Source of the DNA: CAZXCG01 sp964639205
GTDB lineage: Bacteria; Bacillota; Clostridia; Oscillospirales; Acutalibacteraceae
DNA length: 37,319 nt
Direction: 5' to 3'
Assembly: GCA_964639205.1 (NCBI GenBank)
Contig: CAZXCG010000015.1
Span: 1-37,319 of the forward strand
The notes below the pieces were generated by a model. The model was given only the letters and a program-made list of their open reading frames with translations, had not been told where the DNA came from and did not search any database. Both the position numbers and the translations under genes were made by a program. Below are positions 1 to 9,756 of this stretch, in pieces; positions within the stretch are counted from its first letter, which is position 1; every line of letters starts with the position of its first letter.

Positions 1-55
1 TTTTTTGTCAACACCTTTTTTTCACTTTTTTTCACTTTTTGTTTAATATTTTTCC
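1..55 (-). promoter_or_regulatory. possible outward-facing promoter at window edge
   Basis: On the minus strand an A-rich tract with repeated AAAAAGTG motifs leads into TTGACA (plus-strand positions 6-11), a perfect -35 hexamer. The matching -10 would lie beyond position 1, so the promoter cannot be confirmed. It would drive a minus-strand gene outside the window. No gene is visible in 1-114. Confidence 0.3.
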
Positions 56-114
56 GTTGGTTTCTTCCCTTTCCTCCCGCTGCTCCGGGGCGATTCCCCC
101 CGCCCTCGGCGCCC

Positions 115-780
115 TCAGCGCCGCTCAATTACCTCCGCTCGGCTTTTGTATATCCTCTGCTCGGGAATATAGCCGCGCACCATAGAGAGCGGATAAACGC
201 TTGTATTCCTGCCGATTACCGTTCCGGGGTTTAGCACGCTGTTGCAGCCTATGTCGGCGTTATCTCCGAGTATAGCTCCGAATTTTTTAAGTCCCGTTTC
301 AATCCGCGTGTTATTGAAGGCTACCGTAACAAGAGTTTTGTCCGCCTTAAGATTTGAGGTAACGGCGCCCGCGCCCATATGAGCCATACTGCCGAGAATG
401 CTGTCTCCGACGTAATTGTAGTGGGGAACCTGAGCGCCGTCGAAAAGCAGAGCGTTTTTTAGCTCGGTTGAATTTCCCACAACCGCGCCCCTGCCTACTA
501 TGGCGCTGCCGCGGATAAACGCGCAGTGACGGATTTCCGCGTTCCCGCAGATGATGAGCGGCGCGCCGAGATACGCTGTAGGAGCCACGGCAGCCGACCT
601 TGCCACCCAGATATTTTCTCCGCGTTTTTCATAAATTTCGGGATCGAGGGCGCTTCCCAGCTTTACAATAAAATCCGAAAGCTCTTTCAGTACCTCCCAC
701 GGATACTCAACGCCGCTGAAAAGCTCCGCCGCAATTGTTTTTTCAAGATTGAGCAAATTTTCGGTTCTGAGCCTGTGCAT
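115..780 (-). CDS. left-handed beta-helix (hexapeptide repeat) protein, GlmU-like
   Basis: A 221-residue protein. After a helical N-terminal segment of about 50 residues, the rest is a run of imperfect hexapeptide repeats typical of left-handed beta-helix acyltransferases and sugar nucleotidyltransferases (for example the stretches around IICGNAEIRHCAFI, GRGAVVGNS and LGDNADIGCNSVLNPGTVIG). Similar stand-alone proteins in Clostridia are commonly annotated as UDP-N-acetylglucosamine pyrophosphorylase-like, but no nucleotidyltransferase (uridylyl) domain is present, so that name describes the fold only. The start is well supported by GAGGAGG seven bases before the ATG. It lies 181 bp downstream of serA on the same strand, with a weak hairpin between, so it may be a separate unit. 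Substrate unknown. Confidence 0.8.
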   Translation of the reverse strand: MHRLRTENLLNLEKTIAAELFSGVEYPWEVLKELSDFIVKLGSALDPEIYEKRGENIWVARSAAVAPTAYLGAPLIICGNAEIRHCAFIRGSAIVGRGAVVGNSTELKNALLFDGAQVPHYNYVGDSILGSMAHMGAGAVTSNLKADKTLVTVAFNNTRIETGLKKFGAILGDNADIGCNSVLNPGTVIGRNTSVYPLSMVRGYIPEQRIYKSRAEVIERR

Positions 781-910
781 CGTTTTGCCTCCTCAAAATG
801 TGATTTTACTCTTTTTTAAATTCGGATAAATCGGAGCAGAGCTTAGACAGGCTTGCCCGGAACGCAGCGGGGCGTATGCGCTTAGCTTATGCGGGAAAGC
901 CGTAAGGAAA

Positions 911-931
911 GGGGTTACTGAAAGCAACCCC
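911..931 (-). terminator. weak hairpin downstream of serA
   Basis: GGGGTT (911-916) pairs with AACCCC (926-931) around a nine-base loop. On the minus strand the stem is followed only by a short T-rich stretch (TTTCCTT), so termination after serA is plausible but weak. Confidence 0.4.
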
Positions 932-961
932 CTTTAAAGCTCCTGTTTAAATCAGTCTTAA

Positions 962-2122
962 TTATTTGATTACTCTGACGCGGACAACCCCGGGAACCGC
1001 TTTAATGTCGCTCTCTATAGCGGGGTCAAAACCCGTGACGTCAACAACCGTGTAGGCAAATTCGCTGCGGCTCTTGCTCTGCATATTTTCAACATTGGCG
1101 CCCTTGTTGCTTACGGCGTTGAGCACCTGAGTAAGCATATTGGGGACATTTTCGTGAAGAACGCAGATCCTTGCCTCTCCGCTTCTTGGCATTGAAAGAG
1201 CAGGGAAGTTTACGGAGTTTTTGATATTGCCGTTTTCAAGGTAGTCCTTGATCTCGCCGGCAGCCATAACCGCGCAATTGTCCTCGCTTTCGGGCGTGGA
1301 AGCGCCGAGGTGCGGAATTGCAATCACGTTTTTCGCGCCGAGAACTTCATCGGTGGCAAAGTCCGTAACATAGGACGCAACCTTGCCGGATTCAAGCGCT
1401 GCAACCAAATCCGCCGCGTTTACGAGTCCGTCGCGTGAGAAATTGAGGATTCTGACTCCGTCTTTCATCTTCGCGATGCTTTCGGCGTTGACAAGAGCCT
1501 TGGTGTCCGGCGTAAGCGGAACGTGAACGGTAATGTAGTCGCATTCGGCAAAAATATCGTCCATAGAGGAAGCGTGCCTGATTTTGCTGGAAAGCTTCCA
1601 CGCGGCGTCAACAGACAGGAAGGGGTCGTAGCCCAAAACCTCCATACCGAGCGCCTTGGCGCTGTTTGCAACCAAAACGCCGATTGCGCCCAAACCGATT
1701 ACGCCCAGCTTTTTGCCCATAATCTCGGGGCCTACAAACCGGCTCTTGCCCTTTTCAATCATTTTGCCTACCTGATCGCCGTTGCCTTTAAGTGTTTTAG
1801 CCCACTCGATGCCGTCGACAACCTTGCGGGAGCTTATCAGCAAGCCGAGGATTACAAGCTCCTTAACCGCATTTGCGTTAGCTCCGGGAGTGTTGAACAC
1901 CACAATGCCCTTTTTGGCGCAGTCGGCAATCGGAATGTTGTTTACGCCTGCGCCGGCTCTTGCAATAGCAAGCAGACTTTCCGGCATTTGCATATCGTGC
2001 ATTGACGCCGAGCGAACCAAAACGGCGTCGGGCGCCGACTGCGTGTCGGCTACATTATAGCCGCTTCCGAGCCGATCCGTTCCGACCTTTGAAATTTTAT
2101 TGAGAGTTAATACATTATACAT
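962..2122 (-). CDS. serA: D-3-phosphoglycerate dehydrogenase
   Basis: First committed step of serine synthesis: NAD-dependent oxidation of 3-phosphoglycerate to 3-phosphohydroxypyruvate in the cytosol. The 386-residue protein has a D-isomer 2-hydroxyacid dehydrogenase fold with the Rossmann motif GLGAIG in the middle, the catalytic Arg in NFSRDGLVN, and the His in IPHLGASTPESEDN. A C-terminal ACT-like domain (about residues 315-386) suggests allosteric control, probably by serine. The length fits the short form without the intervening ASB domain. The ATG is preceded by AAAGGAG. It starts 32 bp after serC, so the two are almost certainly one operon; the phosphatase serB is not here. Strong family match. 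Confidence 0.95.
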   Translation of the reverse strand: MYNVLTLNKISKVGTDRLGSGYNVADTQSAPDAVLVRSASMHDMQMPESLLAIARAGAGVNNIPIADCAKKGIVVFNTPGANANAVKELVILGLLISSRKVVDGIEWAKTLKGNGDQVGKMIEKGKSRFVGPEIMGKKLGVIGLGAIGVLVANSAKALGMEVLGYDPFLSVDAAWKLSSKIRHASSMDDIFAECDYITVHVPLTPDTKALVNAESIAKMKDGVRILNFSRDGLVNAADLVAALESGKVASYVTDFATDEVLGAKNVIAIPHLGASTPESEDNCAVMAAGEIKDYLENGNIKNSVNFPALSMPRSGEARICVLHENVPNMLTQVLNAVSNKGANVENMQSKSRSEFAYTVVDVTGFDPAIESDIKAVPGVVRVRVIK

Positions 2123-2154
2123 TACGGGAAACTCCTTTGTTCTGTTATTAACAT

Positions 2155-3240
2155 TTACGCGTTTTCTTCTTCAAATTTTTTCATAAACGCAACGAGCTTT
2201 TCAACGCCTTGCGTCGGCATAGCGTTGTAAATAGAGGCGCGCATACCGCCTACCGTGCGGTGACCCTTAATGTTTACAAAACCGTTTGCCGTCGCTTCTT
2301 TTACAAACTTTGCGTCAAGCTCCTCGCTGCCGGTAACAAACGGGACGTTCATAATGGAGCGATCCTCTTTAACAACAGTGCCCTTGAAAAGTTTTGAAGA
2401 GTCAAGAAAATCGTACAGCAGCTTTGCCTTTGCGTTGTTGATTTCTTCCATCTTTTCAAGACCGCCGATCTCGTTTTTAATCCACTCAAGAACGAGCTTT
2501 GCTATATATATGGTATAGCAGGGAGGCGTGTTGAACATAGAACCGTTGTCGGCGTGCGTTTGATAGTTGAGCATGGTCGGGGTAATATCGCGCGCATGAC
2601 CGATGAGATCCTCGCGGACGATTACAACCGTAAGCCCCGCCGGCGCCATATTCTTTTGAGCTCCCGCGTAAAGCACTCCGAATTTGGAAACGTCTATCGG
2701 CTTTGAAAGAATACATGAGGAAACGTCGGCAACAAGAGTAACGCCGCCCGTATCGGGAAGCTCATGATAAACCGTGCCGTAGATTGTGTTGTTCATGCAA
2801 ATGTGCACATAATCCGCGTCCTCGCGGAACATGGAACGGTCAAGCTTTGGAATGTACGAAAAGGTCTTATCCTCAGATGAAGCAACCGCTTTGGCGTCGC
2901 CGTATCTTGCGCCTTCCTTGAAAGCCTTTTTAGCCCACTGCCCGGTGATAACATAATCGGCCTTGCCGGACTTTGTCATGAGATTGAGCGGAACCATTGC
3001 AAACTGGGTGGAAGCGCCGCCTTGAAGGAAAAGCACCTTGTAATTGTCGGGAATTTGCATAACCTCGCGCAAAAGGGCTTCCGCCTCTTTGATAATTGCG
3101 TCGTACACCTTGCTGCGGTGAGACATTTCCATAACCGACTGACCGCTGCCCTTGTAATCGAGCATCTCGGCCGCGGCTGTTTTAAGCACAGCTTCGGGAA
3201 GCATGGACGGACCTGCGGAAAAATTATAAACTCTTGCCAT
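2155..3240 (-). CDS. serC: phosphoserine aminotransferase
   Basis: PLP-dependent class V aminotransferase converting 3-phosphohydroxypyruvate and glutamate to 3-phosphoserine and 2-oxoglutarate; the family can also act in pyridoxal phosphate synthesis. The 361-residue length is normal. Family landmarks include the N-terminus YNFSAGPSMLPEAVL, the segment FLQGGASTQFAMVP, and the PLP-lysine region YAGAQKNMAPAG. The ATG is preceded by AAAGGGG. It is first in a serC-serA operon. A promoter at 3433-3461 places the whole dispersed repeat at 3266-3410 in its roughly 185-base 5' leader, in the antisense direction of that repeat. Confidence 0.95.
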   Translation of the reverse strand: MARVYNFSAGPSMLPEAVLKTAAAEMLDYKGSGQSVMEMSHRSKVYDAIIKEAEALLREVMQIPDNYKVLFLQGGASTQFAMVPLNLMTKSGKADYVITGQWAKKAFKEGARYGDAKAVASSEDKTFSYIPKLDRSMFREDADYVHICMNNTIYGTVYHELPDTGGVTLVADVSSCILSKPIDVSKFGVLYAGAQKNMAPAGLTVVIVREDLIGHARDITPTMLNYQTHADNGSMFNTPPCYTIYIAKLVLEWIKNEIGGLEKMEEINNAKAKLLYDFLDSSKLFKGTVVKEDRSIMNVPFVTGSEELDAKFVKEATANGFVNIKGHRTVGGMRASIYNAMPTQGVEKLVAFMKKFEEENA

Positions 3241-3265
3241 TTAAAAGAACCCCTTTAATAAATTA

Positions 3266-3410
3266 TAACTTAGGCAAAGATGTCCCCACAGCCTCTAAGG
3301 CGGCGGGTTCCGTTTTCGGAATCAGCGGGGGTACAATCCCCCGGTGATTTCTCAGGCAGCCGACGCTGCCCTTTGCCGCGTTGAATGACGGAGCAAAGCC
3401 CCTTATTGAA
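3266..3410 (+). repeat. dispersed structured repeat, copy 1
   Basis: One of three copies of a ~144 bp repeat (others at 31471-31613 and 34961-35104). Shared order: TAACTTAGGCAAAGATGTCCCC at the left, a GC hairpin ending GGCGGCGGGTTCC, a TTCC..GGAA hairpin, a GGAATC..GATT arm with a GGGGG/CCCCC core, the hairpin GGCAGC-CGAC-GCTGCC, and an end with GCAAAGCCCC then TTATTGAA. No ORF and no obvious target duplication. In this copy the first stem is partly spoiled by extra bases after GTCCCC. It lies between the serC promoter and serC. Confidence 0.85.
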
Positions 3411-3432
3411 TAGAATTTTCAACATCGCTTCT

Positions 3433-3461
3433 ATTATATTCTTTCACCGCTCCAAAGTCAA
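3433..3461 (-). promoter_or_regulatory. serC promoter
   Basis: Minus strand: -35 TTGACT (3456-3461), a 17-base spacer and a perfect -10 TATAAT (3433-3438). The start of transcription would be near 3426, leaving a leader of about 185 bases that includes the dispersed repeat. Confidence 0.75.
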
Positions 3462-3583
3462 TATTTAATCGTTATTTTTTTACCGATTGACCGAATTTGC
3501 AAATTTGCGCGGATATGCGTTGTTTCGTGAAGAATCCGCTCCGTTTTATCGATAAAAAATTATCGAATAATTAAGGATTTATA

Positions 3584-3612
3584 TTGACATCCGGGCTTTT
3601 ATGCTGTAAACT
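3584..3612 (+). promoter_or_regulatory. rex-adhE promoter
   Basis: Perfect -35 TTGACA (3584-3589), 17-base spacer, -10 TAAACT (3607-3612), giving a predicted start near 3619. TTGTGTTAAAACA at 3612-3624 loosely resembles a Rex operator and overlaps the predicted start, but its dyad symmetry is poor, so autoregulation is only a guess. Confidence 0.7.
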
Positions 3613-3618
3613 TGTGTT

Positions 3619-3769
3619 AAAACAGAAAGGGCGCTGTAAAGCCGAAAACCCAAGTTCTCCGCCGCCGTTTTTCGGGCGGACGAGGGTCTTTAAAAAGCGG
3701 AACAGCTTTAATAAACAGCGCCCGCGCGTTTCCGGCGTGCAGACGGCGCTTTAAGCGCCGGAGAGGAGG
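3619..3769 (+). promoter_or_regulatory. structured 5' leader of rex-adhE, class not recognised
   Basis: From the predicted transcription start to the ribosome-binding site the leader can fold as a three-way junction. P1 is GGGCGCTGT (3629-3637) with ACAGCGCCC (3715-3723), nine perfect pairs. P2 combines ACCC/GGGT (3648-3651 with 3684-3687) and CCGCC/GGCGG (3662-3666 with 3675-3679). P3 is AAAGC/GCTTT (3694-3698 with 3705-3709). A further GC hairpin, CGGCGC..GCGCCG (3744-3760), sits just before AGGAGG (3764-3769). None carries a T tract, so control of translation or RNA stability is more likely than termination. I do not recognise a known riboswitch. Confidence 0.5.
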
Positions 3770-3779
3770 TCGGTGCCGT

Positions 3780-4418
3780 TTGGAACCCGTGAAAGTATCG
3801 GCAACGGTGATGAAAAGGCTCACGGTATATTTGACATATTTGCAGGAGCTGCCGGAGGAAACGGTTTATGTTTCGGCTACCTCAATCGCGTCCGCGCTCG
3901 GATTCGGAGAGGTTCTCGTAAGAAAAGACCTCGCCGCCGTTTCGGCGGGAGGCAAGCCGAGGGTCGGCTACTGTAAAAACCGGCTCAAAAAGGATATTGA
4001 AAATTTTCTCGGCTACAATAGGATAGACAACGCGATTCTTGTCGGAGCCGGGAGGCTCGGCAGCGCGCTGCTCGGTTACGGCGGGTTTTCGGAATACGGA
4101 GTTAATATTGTCGCCGCGTTCGACAAAAACCCGGAGCTTGCGGGAGCGGCGGTAGGCGGAAAGACCGTGTTCGGCATGGAAAGGCTGCCTCGGCTTTGCC
4201 GAAGAATGAAAATAAAAATCGGCATAATTGCTGTAACGCGCGAAAGCGCCCAGCAGGTAAGCAATTTGCTGATTGAAAACGGTATCCTTGCAATATGGAA
4301 CTTTGCGCCCACACACCTGAACCTTCCCGATAATATACTGGTTCATAACGAGAATCTGGCGGCGTCGCTTGCGCTGCTGTCAAAAAAACTTGTCGAAGAA
4401 TTAAAAAAGGAGAAATAA
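3780..4418 (+). CDS. rex: redox-sensing transcriptional repressor Rex
   Basis: DNA-binding repressor that senses the NADH/NAD+ ratio; in Firmicutes it represses fermentation genes until NADH rises. The 212-residue protein has an N-terminal winged helix (about residues 5-75, including SATSIASALGFGEVLVRKDLAAVS) and a Rossmann domain with GAGRLG near residue 88, followed by the conserved AFDKNPELAG. The C-terminal helix is expected to mediate domain-swapped dimerisation. The start is a TTG, chosen because AGGAGG lies ten bases upstream and the protein then begins as Rex usually does; no in-frame ATG is closer to the expected N-terminus. Only three bases separate it from adhE, so they are co-transcribed. 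Confidence 0.93.
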   Translation: MEPVKVSATVMKRLTVYLTYLQELPEETVYVSATSIASALGFGEVLVRKDLAAVSAGGKPRVGYCKNRLKKDIENFLGYNRIDNAILVGAGRLGSALLGYGGFSEYGVNIVAAFDKNPELAGAAVGGKTVFGMERLPRLCRRMKIKIGIIAVTRESAQQVSNLLIENGILAIWNFAPTHLNLPDNILVHNENLAASLALLSKKLVEELKKEK

Positions 4419-4421
4419 TTT

Positions 4422-7031
4422 ATGGACAACGCCAAAACCTACGAAATTGTTGATACTGTGGAAAAGCTCGGAGACGCCTTTGCGAAAGTCAGAGCCGCGC
4501 AGAGAGAGTTTGCCTCCTTTCCGCAGGAAAAGGTAGACGCAATTTTCAAGGCGGCTGCAATCGCCGCAAACAAAGCGAGAATTCCGCTTGCAAAAATGGC
4601 GGTCGCTGAAACCGGTATGGGCGTGGTTGAAGATAAGGTTATCAAAAACAACTACGCCGCCGAGTATATCTACAATGCTTACAAGAACACAAAAACCTGC
4701 GGCATAATCGAAGAAGACAAGGCTTTCGGCACAATGAAGGTTGCCGAGCCTATAGGCGTTATAGCGGCGGTTATCCCCACAACCAACCCGACCTCTACCG
4801 CCATTTTCAAAACGCTTATCTGCCTTAAAACAAGAAACGGCATTATAATAAGCCCGCATCCCCGTGCAAAAAACTGCACTATCGAGGCGGCTAAAATAGT
4901 GCTTGAAGCCGCCGTTGAGGCGGGCGCGCCCGAGGGAATTATCGACTGGATAGACGTCCCCTCCCTTGAGCTTACAAATATGGTAATGAGGGAATCCGAC
5001 ACCATTCTTGCCACGGGCGGTCCCGGAATGGTACGGTCGGCTTATTCCAGCGGTAAACCGGCTCTCGGCGTCGGCGCGGGCAACGTTCCGGCGATTATTG
5101 ACGAGAGCGCCGACATAGTTCTCGCAGTAAACTCGATTATTCATTCAAAAACCTTCGACAACGGTATGATTTGCGCTTCCGAACAGTCCTGCATTGCGGT
5201 CGGCAAAACGTACGACAGGGTTAAAGAGGAATTCCAAAAGAGGAGCTGCTTTTTCTTAAACGGCGAGGAGCTTGAAAAGGTCAGAAAAACAATAATCATC
5301 AACGGCGCCGTCAACGCGAAAATCGTCGGTCAGCCCGCGGTAAAAATCGCCGCTCTTGCGGGCGTTGAGGTTCCCGAGAAAACCAAAATACTCATAGGCG
5401 AGGTTGAAAGCGTTGACCTCAGCGAGGAATTCGCGCACGAGAAGCTTTCGCCGGTACTTGCCATGTACAGAGCAAAAAGCTTCGAGGACGCTATGGATAA
5501 AGCGGATCGGCTCATTGCCGACGGAGGCTACGGTCACACGGCGTCGGTATATCTTGACCCGCTTAACGCGGAAGACAAGCTCGCCGCCTTTGCAACAAGA
5601 ATGAAAACCTGCCGCATTGTTGTTAACACTCCTTCCTCGCACGGCGGCATCGGCGATCTTTACAACTTCAAGCTGGCTCCGTCGCTCACTCTCGGCTGCG
5701 GCTCCTGGGGCGGCAACTCCGTAAGTGAAAACGTCGGCGTGAAGCATCTTCTGAACATTAAGACTGTTGCAATAAGGAGAGAAAATATGCTTTGGTTCAG
5801 AACCCCTCAAAAGGTGTATATCAAAAAAGGCTGCCTGCCTGTTGCTCTCGACGAGCTTAAAACGGTTATGAACAAGAAGAAAGCCTTTATAGTAACCGAC
5901 CGGTTCCTTTTTCAGAACGGCTACACAAAGGCTGTTACAGACAAGCTTGACGAAATCGGCGTTTCGCATACGACCTTTTTCGACGTTGCTCCCGACCCGA
6001 CCCTTGACTGCGCGAAGCGCGGCGCCGAAATGATGACGGCGTTTGCTCCCGACTGTATTATTGCAATCGGCGGAGGCTCCGCTATGGACGCCGCAAAAAT
6101 TATGTGGGTTCTTTACGAGCACCCCGAGGCAGACTTCCTTGACATGGCTATGCGCTTTATCGACATACGGAAAAGAGTTTACACCTTCCCGAAAATGGGC
6201 GAAAAAGCCTACTTCATTGCTGTTCCGACCACAGCGGGCACCGGCTCTGAGGTTACTCCCTTTGCCGTTATTACGGACGAAAGCACCGGCGTAAAATATC
6301 CGCTTGCCGATTATGAGCTGCTCCCGAATATGGCTATTGTAGACGCCGATATGATGATGAACGCGCCGAAGGGGCTTACTGCCGCTTCCGGTATCGACGC
6401 GGTTACCCACGCGCTTGAAGCTTTCGCTTCGGTTATGGCTACCGACTATACGGACGGTCTCGCCCTGCGCGCCCTCAAAATTTTGTTTGAGTACCTGCCC
6501 AGAGCTTACGACAACGGACCCAACGACCCGCTTGCCCGCGAAAAAATGGCTAACGCCGCCACTATGGCGGGTATGGCGTTTGCAAACGCCTTTCTCGGCG
6601 TGTGTCACTCGATGGCTCACAAGCTGGGCGCTTTCCACCACCTTCCCCACGGAGTTGCCAACGCGCTGATGATTGACGAGGTTATCCGCTTTAACGCCGA
6701 TAACGACCCGGTCAAAATGGGAACCTTCTCTCAATACGATCATCCGCACACTCTTGAAAGATATGCGGAAATTGCCGATTATCTCGGCTTAAAGGGCAAA
6801 AGCGACGGGGAAAAGGTTGAAAATCTTATTAAAGCCATCGACGGGCTTAAAGAAAAAATCGGCATAAAGAAAACAATCAGAGATTATGTGCCGGACGAGG
6901 CCGACTTCCTTGCAAGACTTGACGATATGGTTGAGCAGGCTTTCGACGATCAGTGCACCGGCGCCAATCCGCGCTACCCGCTGATGAGCGAAATCAAGGA
7001 AATGTATCTTAACGCCTATTACGGAAAGTAA
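4422..7031 (+). CDS. adhE: bifunctional acetaldehyde-CoA/alcohol dehydrogenase
   Basis: Reduces acetyl-CoA to acetaldehyde and then ethanol, reoxidising two NADH; the family forms long spirosome filaments. The 869-residue length is normal. Residues 1 to about 440 are the CoA-acylating aldehyde dehydrogenase, with catalytic Cys251 in NGMICASEQSC. From about residue 460 comes the iron-dependent alcohol dehydrogenase, with GGGSAMDAAK for nucleotide binding and histidines in AVTHALEAF, CHSMAHKLG and HHLPHGVANA for metal binding. The ATG has AAAGGAG upstream. It is directly downstream of rex, so repression by Rex is very likely. Long antisense ORFs across this gene are codon-bias shadows. Confidence 0.97.
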   Translation: MDNAKTYEIVDTVEKLGDAFAKVRAAQREFASFPQEKVDAIFKAAAIAANKARIPLAKMAVAETGMGVVEDKVIKNNYAAEYIYNAYKNTKTCGIIEEDKAFGTMKVAEPIGVIAAVIPTTNPTSTAIFKTLICLKTRNGIIISPHPRAKNCTIEAAKIVLEAAVEAGAPEGIIDWIDVPSLELTNMVMRESDTILATGGPGMVRSAYSSGKPALGVGAGNVPAIIDESADIVLAVNSIIHSKTFDNGMICASEQSCIAVGKTYDRVKEEFQKRSCFFLNGEELEKVRKTIIINGAVNAKIVGQPAVKIAALAGVEVPEKTKILIGEVESVDLSEEFAHEKLSPVLAMYRAKSFEDAMDKADRLIADGGYGHTASVYLDPLNAEDKLAAFATRMKTCRIVVNTPSSHGGIGDLYNFKLAPSLTLGCGSWGGNSVSENVGVKHLLNIKTVAIRRENMLWFRTPQKVYIKKGCLPVALDELKTVMNKKKAFIVTDRFLFQNGYTKAVTDKLDEIGVSHTTFFDVAPDPTLDCAKRGAEMMTAFAPDCIIAIGGGSAMDAAKIMWVLYEHPEADFLDMAMRFIDIRKRVYTFPKMGEKAYFIAVPTTAGTGSEVTPFAVITDESTGVKYPLADYELLPNMAIVDADMMMNAPKGLTAASGIDAVTHALEAFASVMATDYTDGLALRALKILFEYLPRAYDNGPNDPLAREKMANAATMAGMAFANAFLGVCHSMAHKLGAFHHLPHGVANALMIDEVIRFNADNDPVKMGTFSQYDHPHTLERYAEIADYLGLKGKSDGEKVENLIKAIDGLKEKIGIKKTIRDYVPDEADFLARLDDMVEQAFDDQCTGANPRYPLMSEIKEMYLNAYYGK

Positions 7032-7067
7032 TCGGAATGACGGTATATATTTACGGAGGAATCAAAA

Positions 7068-7823
7068 ATGGAACTTGATAAAATTATAGCATCGCGCACT
7101 GCCAAAACAATTTACTGCGACAAGGACCAAACGGTTGCGGTTAAGGTCTTTGACGAGGATTATTCAAAAGCGGATATTCTTAACGAAGCTCTCAATCAGG
7201 CAAGAGTTGAAGAAACCGGTCTGAACATTCCAAAGGTGCTTGAGGTAAGCAAAATAGACGGGAAATGGGCTATTACAAGCGAATTTATCGCCGGCAAAAC
7301 CCTTGCGAGCCTTATGGAAGAAAATCCCGAAAAGCACGACGAATATTTGGAAATGTTTGTCGAGCTGCAAATGAGCGTTCACGAGAAGAAGTGCCCTCTG
7401 CTCAACAAGCTCAAGGATAAAATGAACCGCAAAATTTCTCAGGCCGATTTGGACGCAACAACGCGCTACGAGCTGCACACAAGACTTGAGGGTATGCCCA
7501 AGCACGACAAGGTCTGCCACGGCGACTTTAACCCCAGCAATATCATCATAAAAGACGACGGCACTCCCTATATTCTTGACTGGTCGCACGCAACTCAGGG
7601 CAACGCTTCGGCCGACGTCGCCAGAACCTACCTGCTGTTCTGCCTTTCCGGCGATGATAAAACCGCGCAGAAATACCTTAACCTCTTCTGCAAAAAAAGC
7701 GACACCGCCAAGCAGTATATACAGAAGTGGCTTCCCATTGTCGCGGCTTCTCAGTCCGTAAAGGGGAAACCCGAAGAAAGAGATTTTCTCCTCAACTGGG
7801 TAAACGTAGTTGATTACGAATAA
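7068..7823 (+). CDS. APH/choline kinase-fold phosphotransferase
   Basis: A 251-residue protein of the aminoglycoside phosphotransferase-like kinase fold. The catalytic loop reads CHGDFNPSNI (His151, Asp153, Asn158) and the metal-binding motif is LDW with Asp171; AVKVF near residue 26 fits the ATP-binding lysine. The substrate is unknown. The fold alone does not imply antibiotic resistance, since many family members phosphorylate small metabolites. It begins 36 bp after adhE with GGAGG before the ATG and no terminator between, so it probably belongs to the rex-adhE transcript, which makes a metabolic role more likely than resistance. Confidence 0.8.
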   Translation: MELDKIIASRTAKTIYCDKDQTVAVKVFDEDYSKADILNEALNQARVEETGLNIPKVLEVSKIDGKWAITSEFIAGKTLASLMEENPEKHDEYLEMFVELQMSVHEKKCPLLNKLKDKMNRKISQADLDATTRYELHTRLEGMPKHDKVCHGDFNPSNIIIKDDGTPYILDWSHATQGNASADVARTYLLFCLSGDDKTAQKYLNLFCKKSDTAKQYIQKWLPIVAASQSVKGKPEERDFLLNWVNVVDYE

Positions 7824-7966
7824 TTTTTCCGAGTGATATATCGGCTGTAAAAATCAAAGATAAATTACAGCGCCCGATTGCCCGGAACAGCCTTAATTGT
7901 AAACTAAAACCTAAACGCAGACGTCCCCGGCTTAAAGCCGGGGACGTCAGTGTTTATACCTGAGTT
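7824..7966. other. gap between convergent genes
   Basis: This 143 bp gap between the converging kinase gene and aspS holds a strong hairpin and nothing else I can support. Confidence 0.6.
7920..7948. terminator. strong hairpin, probable bidirectional terminator
   Basis: A perfect inverted repeat with two 14-base arms (GACGTCCCCGGCTT and its complement) between converging genes. T-rich tracts are modest on either side (GTTTATA on plus, GTTTAGGTTTTAG on minus). The left flank CCTAAACGCAGACGTCCCC resembles the left end of the dispersed repeat and the hairpin at 30604-30640, so it may be a relic of the same element. Confidence 0.65.
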
Positions 7967-9745
<1,779 letters not shown>

Positions 9746-9756
9746 GCATATCCCCC

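Noticed and set aside
3617..3823. Minus-strand ORF across the rex leader
   Set aside because: Low-complexity Arg/Pro-rich product from structured GC DNA and out of phase with any recognisable gene.
5256..6749. 497-codon antisense ORF across adhE
   Set aside because: It is the complement of a highly conserved coding frame; no ribosome-binding site or family resemblance. Other long antisense frames (25810-26766, 36336-37214, 35457-36053) were rejected for the same reason.
7068..7823. Aminoglycoside-resistance gene
   Set aside because: Fold-level similarity only; context is metabolic and there are no signs of transfer.
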